Notes: generated from the sequence alone by a model not told the origin. Shown: positions 1 to 11,523, counted from the stretch's first letter. The stretch: 64,000 bases of DNA from Adiantum capillus-veneris (GCA_014529385.2 CM043945.1:144389741-144453740), one strand, 5' to 3'. Program-made: numbers and translations.

Positions 1-146
1 AAATATCAATGTTTATTTCGACGATATTTTCAACGTCGATTTCGACGCTAAAAAAATTGGGGGAAAAAACCCTGCTCTATTTGGCTGCGGCATTTTCTGC
101 GCGCGATCAAACAAAGAGCTCTCTTTGTTTGCTACAAACAGAGCAG

Positions 147-151
<5 letters not shown>

Positions 152-193
<42 letters not shown>
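152..193. repeat. (CT)n microsatellite
   Basis: About 21 uninterrupted CT units near the CACTA left end, upstream of the transposase gene. Further CT- or GA-rich runs occur at 246-266 and 340-360, inside the foldback structure that follows. Confidence 0.95.
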
Positions 194-195
<2 letters not shown>

Positions 196-203
196 CGAGT
201 GTG

Positions 204-403
204 CGCGCATGCGTACGTATGCATGTGCATGTGTATAATGGACAAGAGAAGAGAGAGAGAGAGAGGGTTCCCGATTTAGGCATGCGTGGGTGTTTGTGAG
301 AAACATGACACACAAACACCCGTGCATGCCTAAACCCTCTCCCTCTCTCTCTCTCTCTTCTCTTGTCCATTATACACGTGCACACGCACATATACGCATG
401 CGC
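204..403. repeat. Long imperfect foldback (inverted repeat), about 95-bp arms
   Basis: Arms of roughly 95 bp (204-298 and 310-403) are reverse complements with few mismatches, around an 11-base loop. Each arm carries CGCATGCGTA, GTGTATAATGGACAAGAG, a GA/CT run, and TTTAGGCATGC or its complement. A transcript would fold into a long hairpin. Partial extra copies of the TCCATTATACAC segment follow at about 433 and 540. It lies between the CACTA subterminal repeats and the transposase, where the element's promoter or leader is expected. Confidence 0.85.
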
Positions 404-1120
404 TCTCTGTCTCTCTCTGTCTCTCTTTTCTTCTCCATTATACACAAGCACGCACTCTCTCTTTCTGTCCTAAGTGTCATTAAACACAAACACAAGCGCA
501 AGACACACAAACACACGCGCATGAAATAGCTTCTTCTAGTGTCCATTACACATGAAACGTGCGCAACGCAAGGTAACGAAACCTAGACCAAGACTTACCA
601 AGATGCGTTGCTACGGAATGGATGTAGGATTAGGTTTAGAATTTAGGTTTCAAGAACGGATGTGCATTTTACGTTTAAGTAGAAATATAGGCGCAAAGGA
701 GGTCGAAGGTGGAAGGAGATACACAGGAGGCTGAAGAGAAGAAGGACGATCTAAAAGAAGAGAAAGACCAGAGAGGATATGCGTCGGTGAGTTGGAATTA
801 GAGTAAGGAGAATGGCATATCCCACTCTTGCTTATTGTCAAAAGACTATGCGCGCTTTAGGCTCAAGGCTCTGAATACACTTATAGACAAAGGGGCAAAG
901 GGGTTTTGCCCGCTACATGCATTGCCATGTAGACTTGTGTGTGCACGTATGTGGCACCCATGAATGTAGGATTTGACCAATCAAGAAGAGACTATGACCT
1001 AGTTGTCCTAATCTCTGTGCACCTCTAGACCAAGGTGTGCGGAGATCGGGCATGGCTAGAGAATGTGAGGTAGTTTATACTGTGAGGCGTATACTGAGGA
1101 AACCATTGTAACTATTGTAG
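404..1120 (+). other. CACTA 5' leader, no gene seen
   Basis: CT-rich sequence with partial copies of the foldback arm to about 545, then ordinary non-coding sequence. The short ORFs here match nothing I recognise. It probably holds the promoter and 5' leader of the transposase at 1121. Confidence 0.5.
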
Positions 1121-3415
1121 ATGGCATCATCGTCAACTACCATGGAGGAAAAGATTGCATATCCATGCACTCTTTGCAAGTATCAAATCTTGTGTAAGCG
1201 CAGGATATGCAATGAGCATGTGCACAAGCACGAAGAGTTCGATAGAGAAAACGTACAAGATCTGCATTATGACTCTTATGGAGCGGGCATGGAGTTTCGT
1301 GACATAGCACCGACGTTGGAGCAGCAAAGAAAAAGGCCCGTAGTTATAAATTCATTTAATTTAGAGACAATGGTGGAAGAAGGGGACAACTTAGAGGCTC
1401 AAGACGATGGCTGGAGGACATGTTGGATGCCTTCTTTAAACCGAATGAAGAGAACGTTGACCAAACAGTGCTCGAAGGCATGCCCCTATCTCCTGCAGAT
1501 ATGTTGAGGAGGTTGGCGCGTCAACCAATCTATGGAGGCACAAAAATATCGGTGCTTCGTGTGTGCCTCTCTTTTTTGAATCTGTAGTCCGTGTACGGGA
1601 GGTCAAATGTAAGTGCCACTGCTCTGTTCAGGTACATAACAAGCGCATCAATTCACGTCCGACTGGATGTGTCGATTCTTTGCTTATAGTTAGTCATGAT
1701 TTGAGCAGGTTGCTGCGAGATCAACTACTTTCCGAAGGAAATGAAATGCCCCCCTCTAGGCCAGACGCAAAGAGACTATTGACCTCAATTGGCTTGGACT
1801 ACAACAAGATTCATGCATGCCCAAATGATTGCATTTTGTTCCGTAATAAATTTGCAGATTATCTTGCATGTCCTAAGTGCGGAGCAATGTGATACAAGCA
1901 AGATGCCGTTGGCAAGTCAGTGCCAAATAAAGTGCTACGACATTTTTCAATTATTCTGCGAATAAAGAGAATGTTTCGTTGTGGTTCCATTGCTAAGCTG
2001 ATGCGATGGCATGCTACGTATAGATACACAGATGCAATGTTACGGGTGCCGGCTGATTCAAGGGCTTGGAAGCACGTCAAAAATACTTGGCCTAACTTTA
2101 AGAGTGAACCACATAACCTGCGATTGGGATTGGCAATGGATGGAGTCAATCCATTTGGCTTGAGGAGCTTGTCATGGAGCACGTGGCCCGTGTGCCTTGT
2201 CAATTACAACCTCCCACCATGGCTTGCTATCAAGAAGGATCACCTAATATTAGGATTGATTGTGCCTGGAAAGTTCAAGGCAAAAAACATGGATGTTTAC
2301 CTCGCACCATTGGTGGATGAGTTACTAGAGCTATGGCATGGGATCGACATTGCAGATGCATCAGAACCAACTTTGCAACGACAAGCAAGGGTGGAGGGAA
2401 TCCTTTTGTGGACTATGCATGATTGGTTAGGTTACGGTGAATATTCTGGTAATGATGTGGCGTACATTTCTTTCCTCAAAACGAATGATCCAACTCTTGT
2501 AGTGCTAACTGTTATTGAACGTAGGTTTTACAATTTCGAGATACCATGCATGTCCATTCTGCGGGCCCTCATTAGATGCGCGCTATTCTGGGCCACTTCG
2601 AAAGACTATCTATCAAGGCCACCATCGATACCTTCCTGATGTCCACCACTTGTGTGAAGGTCAATTTGGTCATGTCGAATATGGAGGTATGCATGTTCGA
2701 GCGCGGCGTCGCCGTTGGGAGCAAGGGCATGGACACCTCGTTCTAGGAATGAAGCACTTGTCCATTCTCCATACATTGCCGTACTAGGGTGATCTTCTCA
2801 TAAATCATTTTCTGGATCTAATGCATATATTCAAGAATGTGGGAGAGCTTCTCTGGAAGACAATCACATGAACAAAAGATAGTCGAGCACAACGAGATGA
2901 CCTGCAATTGGTCGAAAAGATGCCATAGCTATGGACTACTAAAACCGTCACGGGTCGAACAAAGCTCCCTAAAGCACCATGGGTACTGCTTAAAAGCGAG
3001 GAGCGGTAGGTGAAAAGAGTGATTTTAGAGTTCAGGACACCAACTAGATGCATGCGATGTCTCAAAACAGCATTCACCCGTGACGATCAATTGTTAGGTC
3101 TAAAGACACACGACTAGCATAAGTTCTTGCAATTTATACTTCCAATTGCAATCAAGGGGAGCTTGACAGAGGAGATGCAATCATGCATATACAAGATAAG
3201 CGACTTGGTGCGTTGGATCTCTTCCAAAGAGATACGAGAGGATTCCATTGCATCAGCTCGTGCTAATTCTATTGAGGCTATTCGTCTAGTTGAGAAGTAT
3301 CTATCCACAAGAGTGCTAACAATCCAAATGCATTTGATTGTTCACATAGTGGACGAGGTCGCAGTTGCCGGCACAGTCTATAGTCGCCCGCTCAGATGGC
3401 AGCGGCTTCGTAGTA
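1121..3415 (+). pseudogene. CACTA transposase, TNP2 family, broken
   Basis: Encodes the cut-and-paste transposase of CACTA elements, spread over several frames. From 1121 the N-terminus has the Cys-rich plant transposase-associated pattern (CTLCKYQ). The segment from 1563 ends in the family signature KIHACPNDC and CPKCGA. A TGA at 1890-1892 then interrupts the frame where this family usually has Arg (CGA to TGA is the simplest reading). From 1893 the TNP2 core follows: LMRWHA, RLGLAMDGVNPF, STWPV, YNLPPW, and DVYLAPLVDEL with conserved acidic residues. At about 2530 the frame changes to give CPFCGP. Later fragments give DLMHIFKNVGE (about 2815) and PIAIKGSLTEE (about 3142), the family's C-terminal landmarks. 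At least two frameshifts and several stops make it non-functional. Confidence 0.9.
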
Positions 3416-4143
3416 TTGGGTAGCACGTGGTACCGGCACGACACCGTCAGGTTGGACACTGGCTGGTCCGATGCCTGCAAGTATGTCTCCTAGCACGCAC
3501 GCTTTGACACTTGTGGGCGTTATTCCTCCAGTCACGGCCTCTTCGACACCTAGGGCGACTGGCTCAGTGGGTCCATCAACAATGTCCCTTTCTACTCTAG
3601 GGGCATCTCCCAGTTTTTCATGCTCATGACGCTCTCGCAGATCGTCAGGTGGAGGTGGGGGTTGTTGTGGGGGAGGGTCTATGGATGCTTCGAACCCTCC
3701 TCGCTCATGGCCCCCTTCCGATGCAGGCACGCTGCAGACACCTTGGAGGGCACACGAGCACAGTGCATCCAAGGTCTATCATGTACGGGAGGATGGGCAG
3801 CTCGACATGGATGCAGTCGACCGGGATTGAGATGAGATAATGGATTTTCTAGCTCGCAGAGTTACAGCTCGCTAACACCATCATGGTTCCTTGGCCATAG
3901 CAGGACCACAGTAAAATCAATTACATAGTGGAGAGCATCCTTCGAGAGTACCAGCTTGCTCGAGAGTACCAGCCTGCTTCGGGTTCACAGGAGGTTCCCA
4001 AGAGGTGGATCACAGGTGTTGCACGGGATACCATGAACCACCGTCGAGATCATGCTGGTCAATGTTTCAGGCTAGGCCAAGAGAAGCCTAGCGATATCCC
4101 ACACGATACGTGGTAGCAGATCAAAGAGGAGGAGGAGTTGGCA

Positions 4144-4370
4144 TGTTGGAATTAGGGTTGCAGAGAAACACACACAGCTTGGAGAAGACGAAGGAAGCTC
4201 AAGGCACACAATAGAGAGTATGTTACTTAGTGTGCAATGGAAAGATAGATAGCCCTAGAGTGATGGGCGTATATACAATGCACGGGGGAAAAAACCTCGT
4301 AAAGAGGGAAAAAATGCCCCGGCGGTCCTAGTGTGTTCACACACATCACTACCGCATGTATATGGTAACA
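4144..4370 (-). repeat. Copia 3' LTR
   Basis: The 227-bp LTR starts TGTTAC and ends CCAACA in element orientation. It lies next to the polypurine tract and is a near-identical twin of 9088-9314. Confidence 0.97.
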
Positions 4371-4384
4371 AATCCCCCCTGGAG
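4371..4384 (-). other. Copia polypurine tract
   Basis: On the minus strand a run CCAGGGGGGATT directly precedes the TG of the 3' LTR. This is the expected site of plus-strand DNA priming. Confidence 0.85.
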
Positions 4385-4445
4385 TGATGCGGTGAACGAG
4401 AGCTGGCACATGAGTAAAGGGAAGTGCCAAGCCCTGAGGACAGGG

Positions 4446-7400
4446 TCAATTCACAAAGGGGAGTAAGCCCAAAGCTTTGCGGAAAGCTTCAAGCTTCTCA
4501 CGAGACAATGCCTTTGTGAAAAGATCTGCAAGGTTGTCCTGTGTTGGCACATGAGCCAAGCTGATCTCTCCTGCTGAGAGCCTCTCCCTGACATAGTGGT
4601 AATGCACCTCAATGTGCTTTGTGCGAGCATGAAAAACTGGGTTCCTCGCAACTGCCAATGCGCTCTGACTGTCAGTGTAGATAGTGTTGGCAGTGTCCTG
4701 TCCAACACCCAAATCAGCCATAAGGCGTCTGAGCCATACACACTCAACCGTAGCTGTGAAGACTGCCCTGTACTCAGCCTCACAACTCGAAGTGGCCACA
4801 GTAGGTTGCTTCTTGCTCAACCATGATATACATGAACTTCCAAGCATGAAACAAAAACCACTTGTGGACACTCGTGTGTCAAAACAACCAGCCCAATCTG
4901 AGTTCGAAAAAGCATGTAAGTCTGGCGGCAATGATCCCCCCTTGGGATAAAACAAGCCAAGATGTAAAGTGCCACTAAGGTAGCGGAAAATCCTTTTGAC
5001 AGCCTGCCAATGCTTAGACCCTGGGCTATGCATAAATTTGCTGACCTGTGAGACTGCAAACTGAATATCCGGCCTTGTGTTGCATACATAAATGAGGCAG
5101 CCAACAGCAGTTTGGTAAAGAGTGACATCAGTAGGATCGCCAGCATCATGTAGACTCAACTTCAAACCTGTTTCCATGGGAGTGGCAATAGGTTTGCAAT
5201 CCTCAAGTCCAAATTTACATAGCAATGTCTCTATGTAACTTTTCTGACACAAGGCAATACCACCATCACACTGCTTAAACTGTATACCCAAGTAATGATG
5301 CAACAGCCCCAAATCTTTCATCTTGAAAGTAGCATTCAAATCAGCCTTAAATTCAGCAATATGTCTCTCATTTGGTCCAGTGATCAGCAAATCATCAACA
5401 TAAAGAACCATGATGAGAAATACATCACCCTCACGCTTTACATACAATGTGCTTTCTGTTGGACTGTTACGAAAGCCTTGTTTGACCAAATGAGTGTCAG
5501 CTTTCTCATACCAAGCACGAGGAGATTGCTTCAACCCATACAAAGCCTTGTTACATTTGCACACTTTGTCCTCTTGTCCTTTTATGACAAAACCGCGAGG
5601 CTGTGTTACATAAACTTCCTCAAATATGTCACCATTCAAGAAAGCAGTAACAATGTCTGATTGATGTACATCCCAACCAAAATGAGCTGCCAATGCACAT
5701 AGAAAACGCACAGTAGTCATACGACAAGTGGGAGCAAAAGTCTCTTGATAATCTATGCCTTTTTGCTGTGCATAACCCTTTGCAACAAGTCGAGCCTTAT
5801 GGCGATCGATCTCACCATCCGGCTTGCGTTTCAACTTGTAAACCCACTTCGTACCAATGGCCTTTTTGCCAGGAGGCAAATCACATAAAGTCCATGTGTC
5901 ATTTTCTATAAGTGCATCATATTCTGATTGCATGGCAGCCATCCAATTTTCTGAATTTTGTGCTTCATCAAAAGTCAGAGGCTCCTCAACATCATGTAAG
6001 CTAGACACAGCCAAAGCATAACAATCTGATGCATAAGATGCATGGCGAGAGCCTGAATGAGTACGACTAGACAAAGGTGCATCCAATTTATTGTCACGCA
6101 AAGTGTGCACCAGCCATTTTGGCATACCTCTAGCCTGCTCATTTTCAGCCCTTTCCTCATCAAGTACATCATGTACATCTGCATCAGTAATAGGCTGATC
6201 TACGACATTTTCAGAAACCCCCATAGGCTGTACATTTGTCTCAATGGAACTTACATTCGTATTTCCACCACTGAAAAGAGGCAACAAAGTGTCATAAATG
6301 TCTTGTGAGCTTACATTACTGTCTCTAGACAGCAAGGGCTGAACAGAATCTTCCACAAACACTACATCCCGTGAAACGAGAATACGTTTTGTTTGCGGAT
6401 GATACGACCTGTAACCTTTGCTTTCAGCACTGTAACCAACAAAAATACATTTGACAGCCTTATCATCCAATTTTCTGCGCTGCACTTGTGGCACCAAAGC
6501 ATATGCCAAACAGTCAAAAACACGCATGTTCTCAATAGAAGGCTTTCTATCATGCCATGCTTCATATGGAGTAATAGACTGCAAAGCTTACGTAGGACAC
6601 CTGTTAAGTACATAAGTGGCACACATGATGGCCTCAAGCCAAAAAGAATGCGGTAAAGCTTGACTTTTGACCATACATCGTGCCATTTCCGTCAGTGACC
6701 TGTTTTTCCTCTTAGCAACACCATTTTGCTAAGGTGTATAAGGCACTGTACATTGGAGTTTTATCCCACGACTAGCCAGAAATGCATTAAATTCATGAGA
6801 CATATACTCCCCCCCTCGATCGGAACGGAGGGTGCCCATAGTACATTTCGAGACATTTTCAGCCATAGCCAGAAATTGTTTGAAGCACATAAAAACTTCG
6901 GACTTGTCTTTAAGCGGAAATACCCATGCATGCCTGGAGTAATCATCAATGAAAGTCACGAAGTACAGGTAATTGCCCAAGGACGGAGTTTGCATGGGCC
7001 CACAAACATCACTATGCACAAGCTGCAACCTGCATGTGGCCCGAACTGAGCCATCCTTTGGAAATTTAGAACGCTGCATCTTACCCAAAATACAGCCTTC
7101 ACAAACATGTTTGACAGGTGCTTCAAGAGGTGGCAAAGAAGCAACCATATCAGATTTCTACAAACGCAGCAAACTGGCAAAATTCAGATGACCAAAACGT
7201 GCATGCCAAAGTTTTGCATCTGAAATAGCCCTTGAATCTGCAACAGCATTTGCAAAGTTTTGTCCACACTTGTCATACAAAGTGAGCTTATACAGCCCAC
7301 GGCACAAAAGGCTAGATGCAACAATTTCATCACCAAAACTGAGATCATGAACTGTACATCTGTCATCCACAAATTTGACTACAAGTCCAAGTCTAGCAAG

Positions 7401-8093
7401 TGCGGATACAGACAAGAGATTCTTCTTGATCCCAGGTACATAAAGTGCATCAACAAGTGTGAAGGAACTGCCATTAGCAGCAGTGAGCACAATCTTTCCA
7501 ACTCCCTGAACTGGATAAGAGGCATTGTTGGCACAAGTGACTGAATTCCCATGAGGGACAGACTCGAGAGAGGTAAACAATTCACGAGGTGAGGTAATGT
7601 GCTTTGTAGCACCACTGTCGAAATACCACACATGTGAATCTGTAGCAACTGACAAGCATGCATCATGGACATCAGGATTGTAAGTGCACTCTGCGCTAAA
7701 AGCCCATTCTGCATCAACATCAGCAACACAGTCTCCTTTCACAGAAGACTCAAAAATGGATGCATTTGTAGTGGAAGCAGCATTTGGAGTGGAACCACCC
7801 TCTTTCTTCTTAGCCTCTTTGGCCTTCAACTTAGGACACGACTTGATCAAGTGATCATTGGATTTACAATAATGGCAACGCATCTTCTTTTTGCCTTTAT
7901 CACCAGAATTTCTAGACGAAGTGCTGCCAGCAAAAGCATTAGGAACATAAGTTTTGCTACTCGCAACAGAACCATAAGAAGTGGCTGCATTACTGTTACC
8001 ACCCTTTCTTTGAGAAGCAATAAAAGCCTGTTCAACTGCACGCTGCCTAGTCCTGTTTTTTCTGGAAAGTGATCTTGCAACAGCAATGTGCAT
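4446..8093 (-). pseudogene. Copia pol: zinc knuckle, protease, integrase, RT, RNase H; three in-frame stops
   Basis: One frame runs from 8093 down to 4446. In order it gives a CCHC zinc knuckle (CHYCKSNDHLIKSC), protease active site DSGAT, and the pre-integrase histidine motif LWHARFGHLN. The integrase core follows with D in LVHSDVCG and D in LRSDRGGEY. RT has YVDDLL, and RNase H has SDWAG, SCEAEY and YTDSQSA. Stops are TAG at 7160-7158, TAG at 6731-6729 and TAA at 6590-6588. The first two sit where Gln is expected from family alignments (for example PYTP-stop-QNGVA). The third integrase catalytic residue, normally Glu in GVAERKNR, is Lys here. The element cannot make a full polyprotein without suppression, and its integrase would be inactive. 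Confidence 0.93.
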
Positions 8094-8725
8094 AATGCAT
8101 CAAACTTGACAACTTCAGGATTTCCTTGGGTCATCAGTCTCCAAGTACTAGCAAAAGTCTGGTAGGAATCTGGTAAGGCATCAAGAACAGTCTGCACAAG
8201 GAAACTGTCTGAAATGACTTCACCTGCAGAAATAAGCTACTCATTGATATCCTTGACACTAGCAAGGAAAGTGTCCATATCATCTTCCTCATTCATAATC
8301 TTCGCCTTTAGCTCTTTACGTAGCAAAGCAATTTTAGCCTCATTGCGGCTTGCATAAAGACCTGCTAAAATATCCCAAGCCTGTTTTGCAGATTTTGCTG
8401 AACGGATGTGAGGAACAATGGTGCGCTTCAGAGACAACGCAATCAATGCATGAGCCTGCGCATCCTTAACATCCCAACGAGCTTGTTCTGTCGTAGGCAA
8501 AACAACTTTAACAGCTGCAATCCTTGCAGCAAGACCTGCAACATCCTCAACATCACCTACATCCTCAGGACCAGGGCGTACATCAATGCCCTGCACAATG
8601 TTCCAGACACCTTTTGACACAAGAACATGTTGCATCATATAAGCCCACATAGGGTAGTTGTCTCCATCCAACCTGTCCTCAGCAGCAAACATCTTGAACA
8701 CATCTGTGTTGTTGTTGTCTGCCAT
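8062..8725 (-). pseudogene. Copia gag, broken
   Basis: Starts at ATG 8725 (MADNNNTDVF), chosen over upstream frame extension because it follows the primer-site leader. It has the copia Gag (UBN2-like) pattern: LDGDNYPMW, a central HALIALSL and QAWDILAGLY. A TAG at 8239-8237 stands where Gln is likely (DINE-stop-LISAGE). The frame then continues through VLDALPDSYQTFAST. Between about 8075 and 8035 the coding signal moves into the pol frame, which implies a one-base indel or a frameshift site. The first explanation is more likely in view of the other lesions. Confidence 0.88.
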
Positions 8726-9070
8726 GGTAAATGCTGCACCTGATGTGAAAACTGCCCAAAAATAGGAGAAACGGAGCGGGAACAACCTGTGCTATATAGC
8801 ACAAACCGTAGAAGACTGTAAGGCACCTGTTATGCAGAAAACGGCACTGACAGAAATTCTGCACAAAATGACGAAATAGCCTGTGCAGTACTGCCTGTAG
8901 TGGAAACGTACGCCGAAATGAGCCCAAATCAAAATTTTGAGCAGACCAAGCTCTTCGAGCTCGCCCAAAAAATTTGTCAACCTTTGAACGCTCGCCAAAG
9001 CTCACTGAAATCGGAGAAAGTGAGCAGGCGTGTGCTGGAGCAGCTGGCGACTAAGCCCGGGCGGACGTGA

Positions 9071-9085
9071 CCTGCTCTGATACCA
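9071..9085 (-). other. Copia primer binding site (tRNA-iMet)
   Basis: Minus-strand TGGTATCAGAGCAGG lies two bases inside the 5' LTR. This is the standard plant initiator-Met tRNA complement. Confidence 0.95.
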
Positions 9086-9087
9086 AT

Positions 9088-9314
9088 TGTTGGAATTAGG
9101 GTTGCAGAGAAACACACACAGCTTGGAGAAGACGAAGGAAGCTCAAGGCACACAATAGAGAGTATGTTACTTAGTGTGCAATGGAAAGATAGATAGCCCT
9201 AGAGTGATGGGCGTATATACAATGCACGGGGGAAAAAACCTCCTAAAGAGGGAAAAAATGCCCCGGCGGTCCTAGTGTGTTCACACACATCACTACCACA
9301 TGTATATGGTAACA
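9088..9314 (-). repeat. Copia 5' LTR
   Basis: Twin of 4144-4370, 227 bp, TG...CA in element orientation, followed on the outer side by the target duplication TGGCA. Confidence 0.97.
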
Positions 9315-9640
9315 TGGCAGACACGAGGTTCAAACAACAGAGAGATGCTGTGCAGAGTCGGCTCACTTCCAGGGGTACATCTCATCTCGACAGTGGCAGA
9401 TTTGACACTTTTCGCTATGAGTTTGTGAGTATCCTATGTCATTTTCGCACATGTACATGTCGTATATGATAGATCATAATGTTTCAAATGAATGCAGAAT
9501 CTTGCAATGAGGCGAGCTCCAACACGCGACGAGGAGACCGTTGCATATCGGCGAGGATTGGTTCCTCTACTAGAGGATCTCAAGGCCAGGGGAGAGACAG
9601 TGCACTGACAGGACTTAGACGTCCGCCGATGATTCAAGTG

Positions 9641-10260
9641 AGAGAGTTGGGCAAAATCTTTGTTCAATACAAGCATGTAAGATAAACTACATACGTACTC
9701 TAATTTATGATTTATTTGTTCCTCTGTCTGTAGGTGTGGATTCTGATGGTGGTTACACTTTACGACATGGATAGGAAGCTTTTTTGTGTATTCAGCTAGC
9801 CAGTATGACATATATTCTACTAGCTTGTATATTTGACACATTTATGATTTTGGTGCAGTTATGTTTGTGTATATGGACATGATTATCATGTTTTGGTTAT
9901 GGTTATCGTTAAGTACGTAGTGTTAAGTTATGGTTATGGTTACCAGCTAATTTGGTTGTAGTTAATTATGGAGTACATGAGTATGTCATTATTGAAGAAA
10001 TGTTAACTTTTTTGCTTTCTATTTCAATATCTTGCCTTAAATCTCCTGTGAGATCCTACATGGTTATGTTGTAGGAGGCATGGTTATTTTTTGAAATGGT
10101 AACCATAAAGCAAAGGAAAATTTGCCGAAATTTTACGGGAGCACAATTGCTTTTGGTGCTACTCGCTTTCTTGGGTAGAGGGCATGTAGCTTGGTATGTG
10201 CAGGTGTCCTCTCTTTTATAAGAGGTCCCCATGTGCCAAGTTGTATGCCGTCTGTCCAAT
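9641..10260 (+). other. CACTA 3' region, no gene seen
   Basis: AT-rich, with degenerate GGTTATGG-type repeats around 9890-9960 and no coding signal I trust. It is probably the 3' untranslated and intron sequence of the second CACTA gene. Confidence 0.45.
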
Positions 10261-10438
10261 GATTTTTTTAAAAATATAGAGTCGCTATATGCGTCGATAT
10301 GGGCATTGAAATACATGTTGATATATTCATATTTCGACGTGTATTTTGACGATTTTAGCAACGAGTTCATAACGACGCAAATATCGACGTTTATATCGAC
10401 GATCTGAAGCGTCGATATGACCTTGTTTCCTTGTAGTG
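10261..10438 (+). repeat. CACTA right subterminal repeats and terminal inverted repeat
   Basis: Direct and inverted copies of a GTCGATAT-type motif occur at about 10293, 10334, 10383, 10394 and 10411, followed by the terminus TTGTTTCCTTGTAGTG. In En/Spm such repeats are binding sites for the element's own protein. The three bases after the end, TAC, would be one copy of the 3-bp target duplication. The other copy is outside the window. Confidence 0.88.
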
Positions 10439-10740
10439 TACGTAGAGTAATTTTGTTGAGCTTTATCAAGATTTTTACTTTCAAATGCAATAGGATGACC
10501 ATCTTTAAGTAAGAGAGCTCATATGGCCTTATCACTCACAACAATCTCCACCACAAAGGATTTTGTGAATCAACTATAGTCAAAATGGAAGCCGTAGCAG
10601 CTAAAGCTCCTTTAAGCTTTTCAAAGCTACGTTTGTTGTTGTTCTTCCTAGAGAAAAGTTTGGCTTTGATCTTTAAATTGGTCAGTCATGGGTACGGCAA
10701 TCCTAGTATAATCCTTAATATACTTGCGATAAAACCTAGA
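10439..10740 (-). pseudogene. Ty3/gypsy RT-RNase H fragment
   Basis: The minus strand gives GMSRFYRKYIKDYTRIAVP (RT connection region) and, in a shifted frame, GHPIAFESKNLDKAQQNYST (RNase H). The peptide is cut exactly at the CACTA terminus, which shows that the CACTA landed in this older element. Several stops and frameshifts are present. The rest should lie left of the window. Confidence 0.8.
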
Positions 10741-10802
10741 CATACCCTACTAATTGGGACCAACACTTACCCCTCCTTCAGTTTGCATGCAGTAACATGC
10801 CA

Positions 10803-10956
10803 CACTCGATCACACACAAGGTGCCTATGGAAATTGTTTATGGTAAGAAATTGCATATTCCTGTCACTAATATTGGTTCTGATGTGCCTGATGTTGAATC
10901 TTTAATCCGTGATCATGCTAAAATTGATGTCACTCATGTAATACAAAACACATAGT
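10803..10956 (+). pseudogene. Ty3/gypsy integrase C-terminal fragment
   Basis: A short open stretch with HSITHKVPMEIVYGKKL. This matches the gypsy integrase motif HSxTGxSPFExVYGxxP just after the catalytic core. Its orientation is opposite to the preceding fragment, so the region is rearranged. Confidence 0.65.
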
Positions 10957-11490
10957 TGATACACAAAGCAAGCCCGTAAGAAACGTAAACATGTTATCTT
11001 TAACGAAATCATTTTGTGTAGATCGCCAACATAGGCAACACAATTCATTACTTTTTTGTAGATTCATCAATTGAGGCAACACAGACTTTTAAGTGTGCAC
11101 ATGTGGATTGATCATCCAACTATTTTCATTTATTATTGACAACTGAGGACAATTGCTTCTCAAACCAGGATATGATATGAAATGATCTATTTATGAATGA
11201 TTGACTTGTGGTATGTTTATAGTGCAGCTAAACAAAGTGAGTAGATAGTGTGGACATGATGGCAAAAACCTAAGGCACTCGAGTTATTGCATTTTGGCAT
11301 AGCCGACCTATATTTTGATAAAGACTTATGTAAATAGCCTCTTGTCATGTTTTGGATATCAATAACCCAAAGTAAAAAATAATAAGCTATTTTGAGCCTA
11401 TTGGCCTCCTATAAATCCAAAATACATGCTGGAAGAAGGGGCTCACTCTAGCATGCGACAGATCTAATCCACGGCTGCTACTTCTCTCTT

Positions 11491-11523
<33 letters not shown>

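Larger units (their letters stand above)
4144..9314 (-). mobile_element. Ty1/copia LTR retrotransposon, complete but inactivated
   Basis: A full structural element in minus orientation: two 227-bp LTRs, a tRNA-iMet primer site, gag, protease, integrase, RT, RNase H and a polypurine tract. It is flanked by a perfect 5-bp target duplication, TGGCA at 4139-4143 and 9315-9319. The domain order PR-IN-RT-RH defines copia. The LTRs differ at only two positions that I can see (4295/9243 region G versus C, and 4355/9299 G versus A), so the insertion is fairly recent. The coding frame nevertheless carries four stops and a frameshift. Confidence 0.97.
3928..9640 (+). pseudogene. Second CACTA ORF (Transposase_24-like), split by copia insertion
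   Basis: The left part (3928-4143) gives a peptide containing EVPKRWITGVARDTMNHRRD. It meets the copia insertion at 4143. Downstream of the copia element (from 9315) a matching peptide resumes with RFKQQRDAVQSRL and TSHLDSGRF, then about 9498 onward AMRRAPTRDEETVAYR, with an intron-like gap between. The spacing and the basic N...R....HT.GS-like pattern resemble the second protein of plant CACTA elements (Pfam Transposase_24). This assignment is weaker than that of the transposase. The stretch 3416-3927 is GC-richer, with open but unrecognised frames, and probably belongs to the same gene. A TAG lies in frame just before the insertion. Confidence 0.4.
1..10438 (+). mobile_element. CACTA (En/Spm) DNA transposon, left end outside window
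   Basis: A class II CACTA transposon. The right end reads CTTGTAGTG at 10430-10438, the complement of the canonical CACTACAAG terminus. It is preceded by about 160 bp of subterminal repeats built on GTCGATAT and ATATCGAC. The same motif type (TTTCGACGAT, ACGTCGATTTCGACG) fills bases 5-50, so the left terminus should lie just upstream of base 1. A TNP2-type transposase remnant at 1121-3415 and a second CACTA-like ORF support the call. A copia element is inserted at 4143/9315. The transposon itself interrupts a gypsy remnant that resumes on the minus strand at 10439. Frameshifts and stops show that it no longer encodes a working transposase. Confidence 0.9.

Noticed and set aside
9-529. Overlapping ORFs with Ser-Leu repeats at the window start
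   Set aside because: Translation of the CT tract and foldback on both strands.
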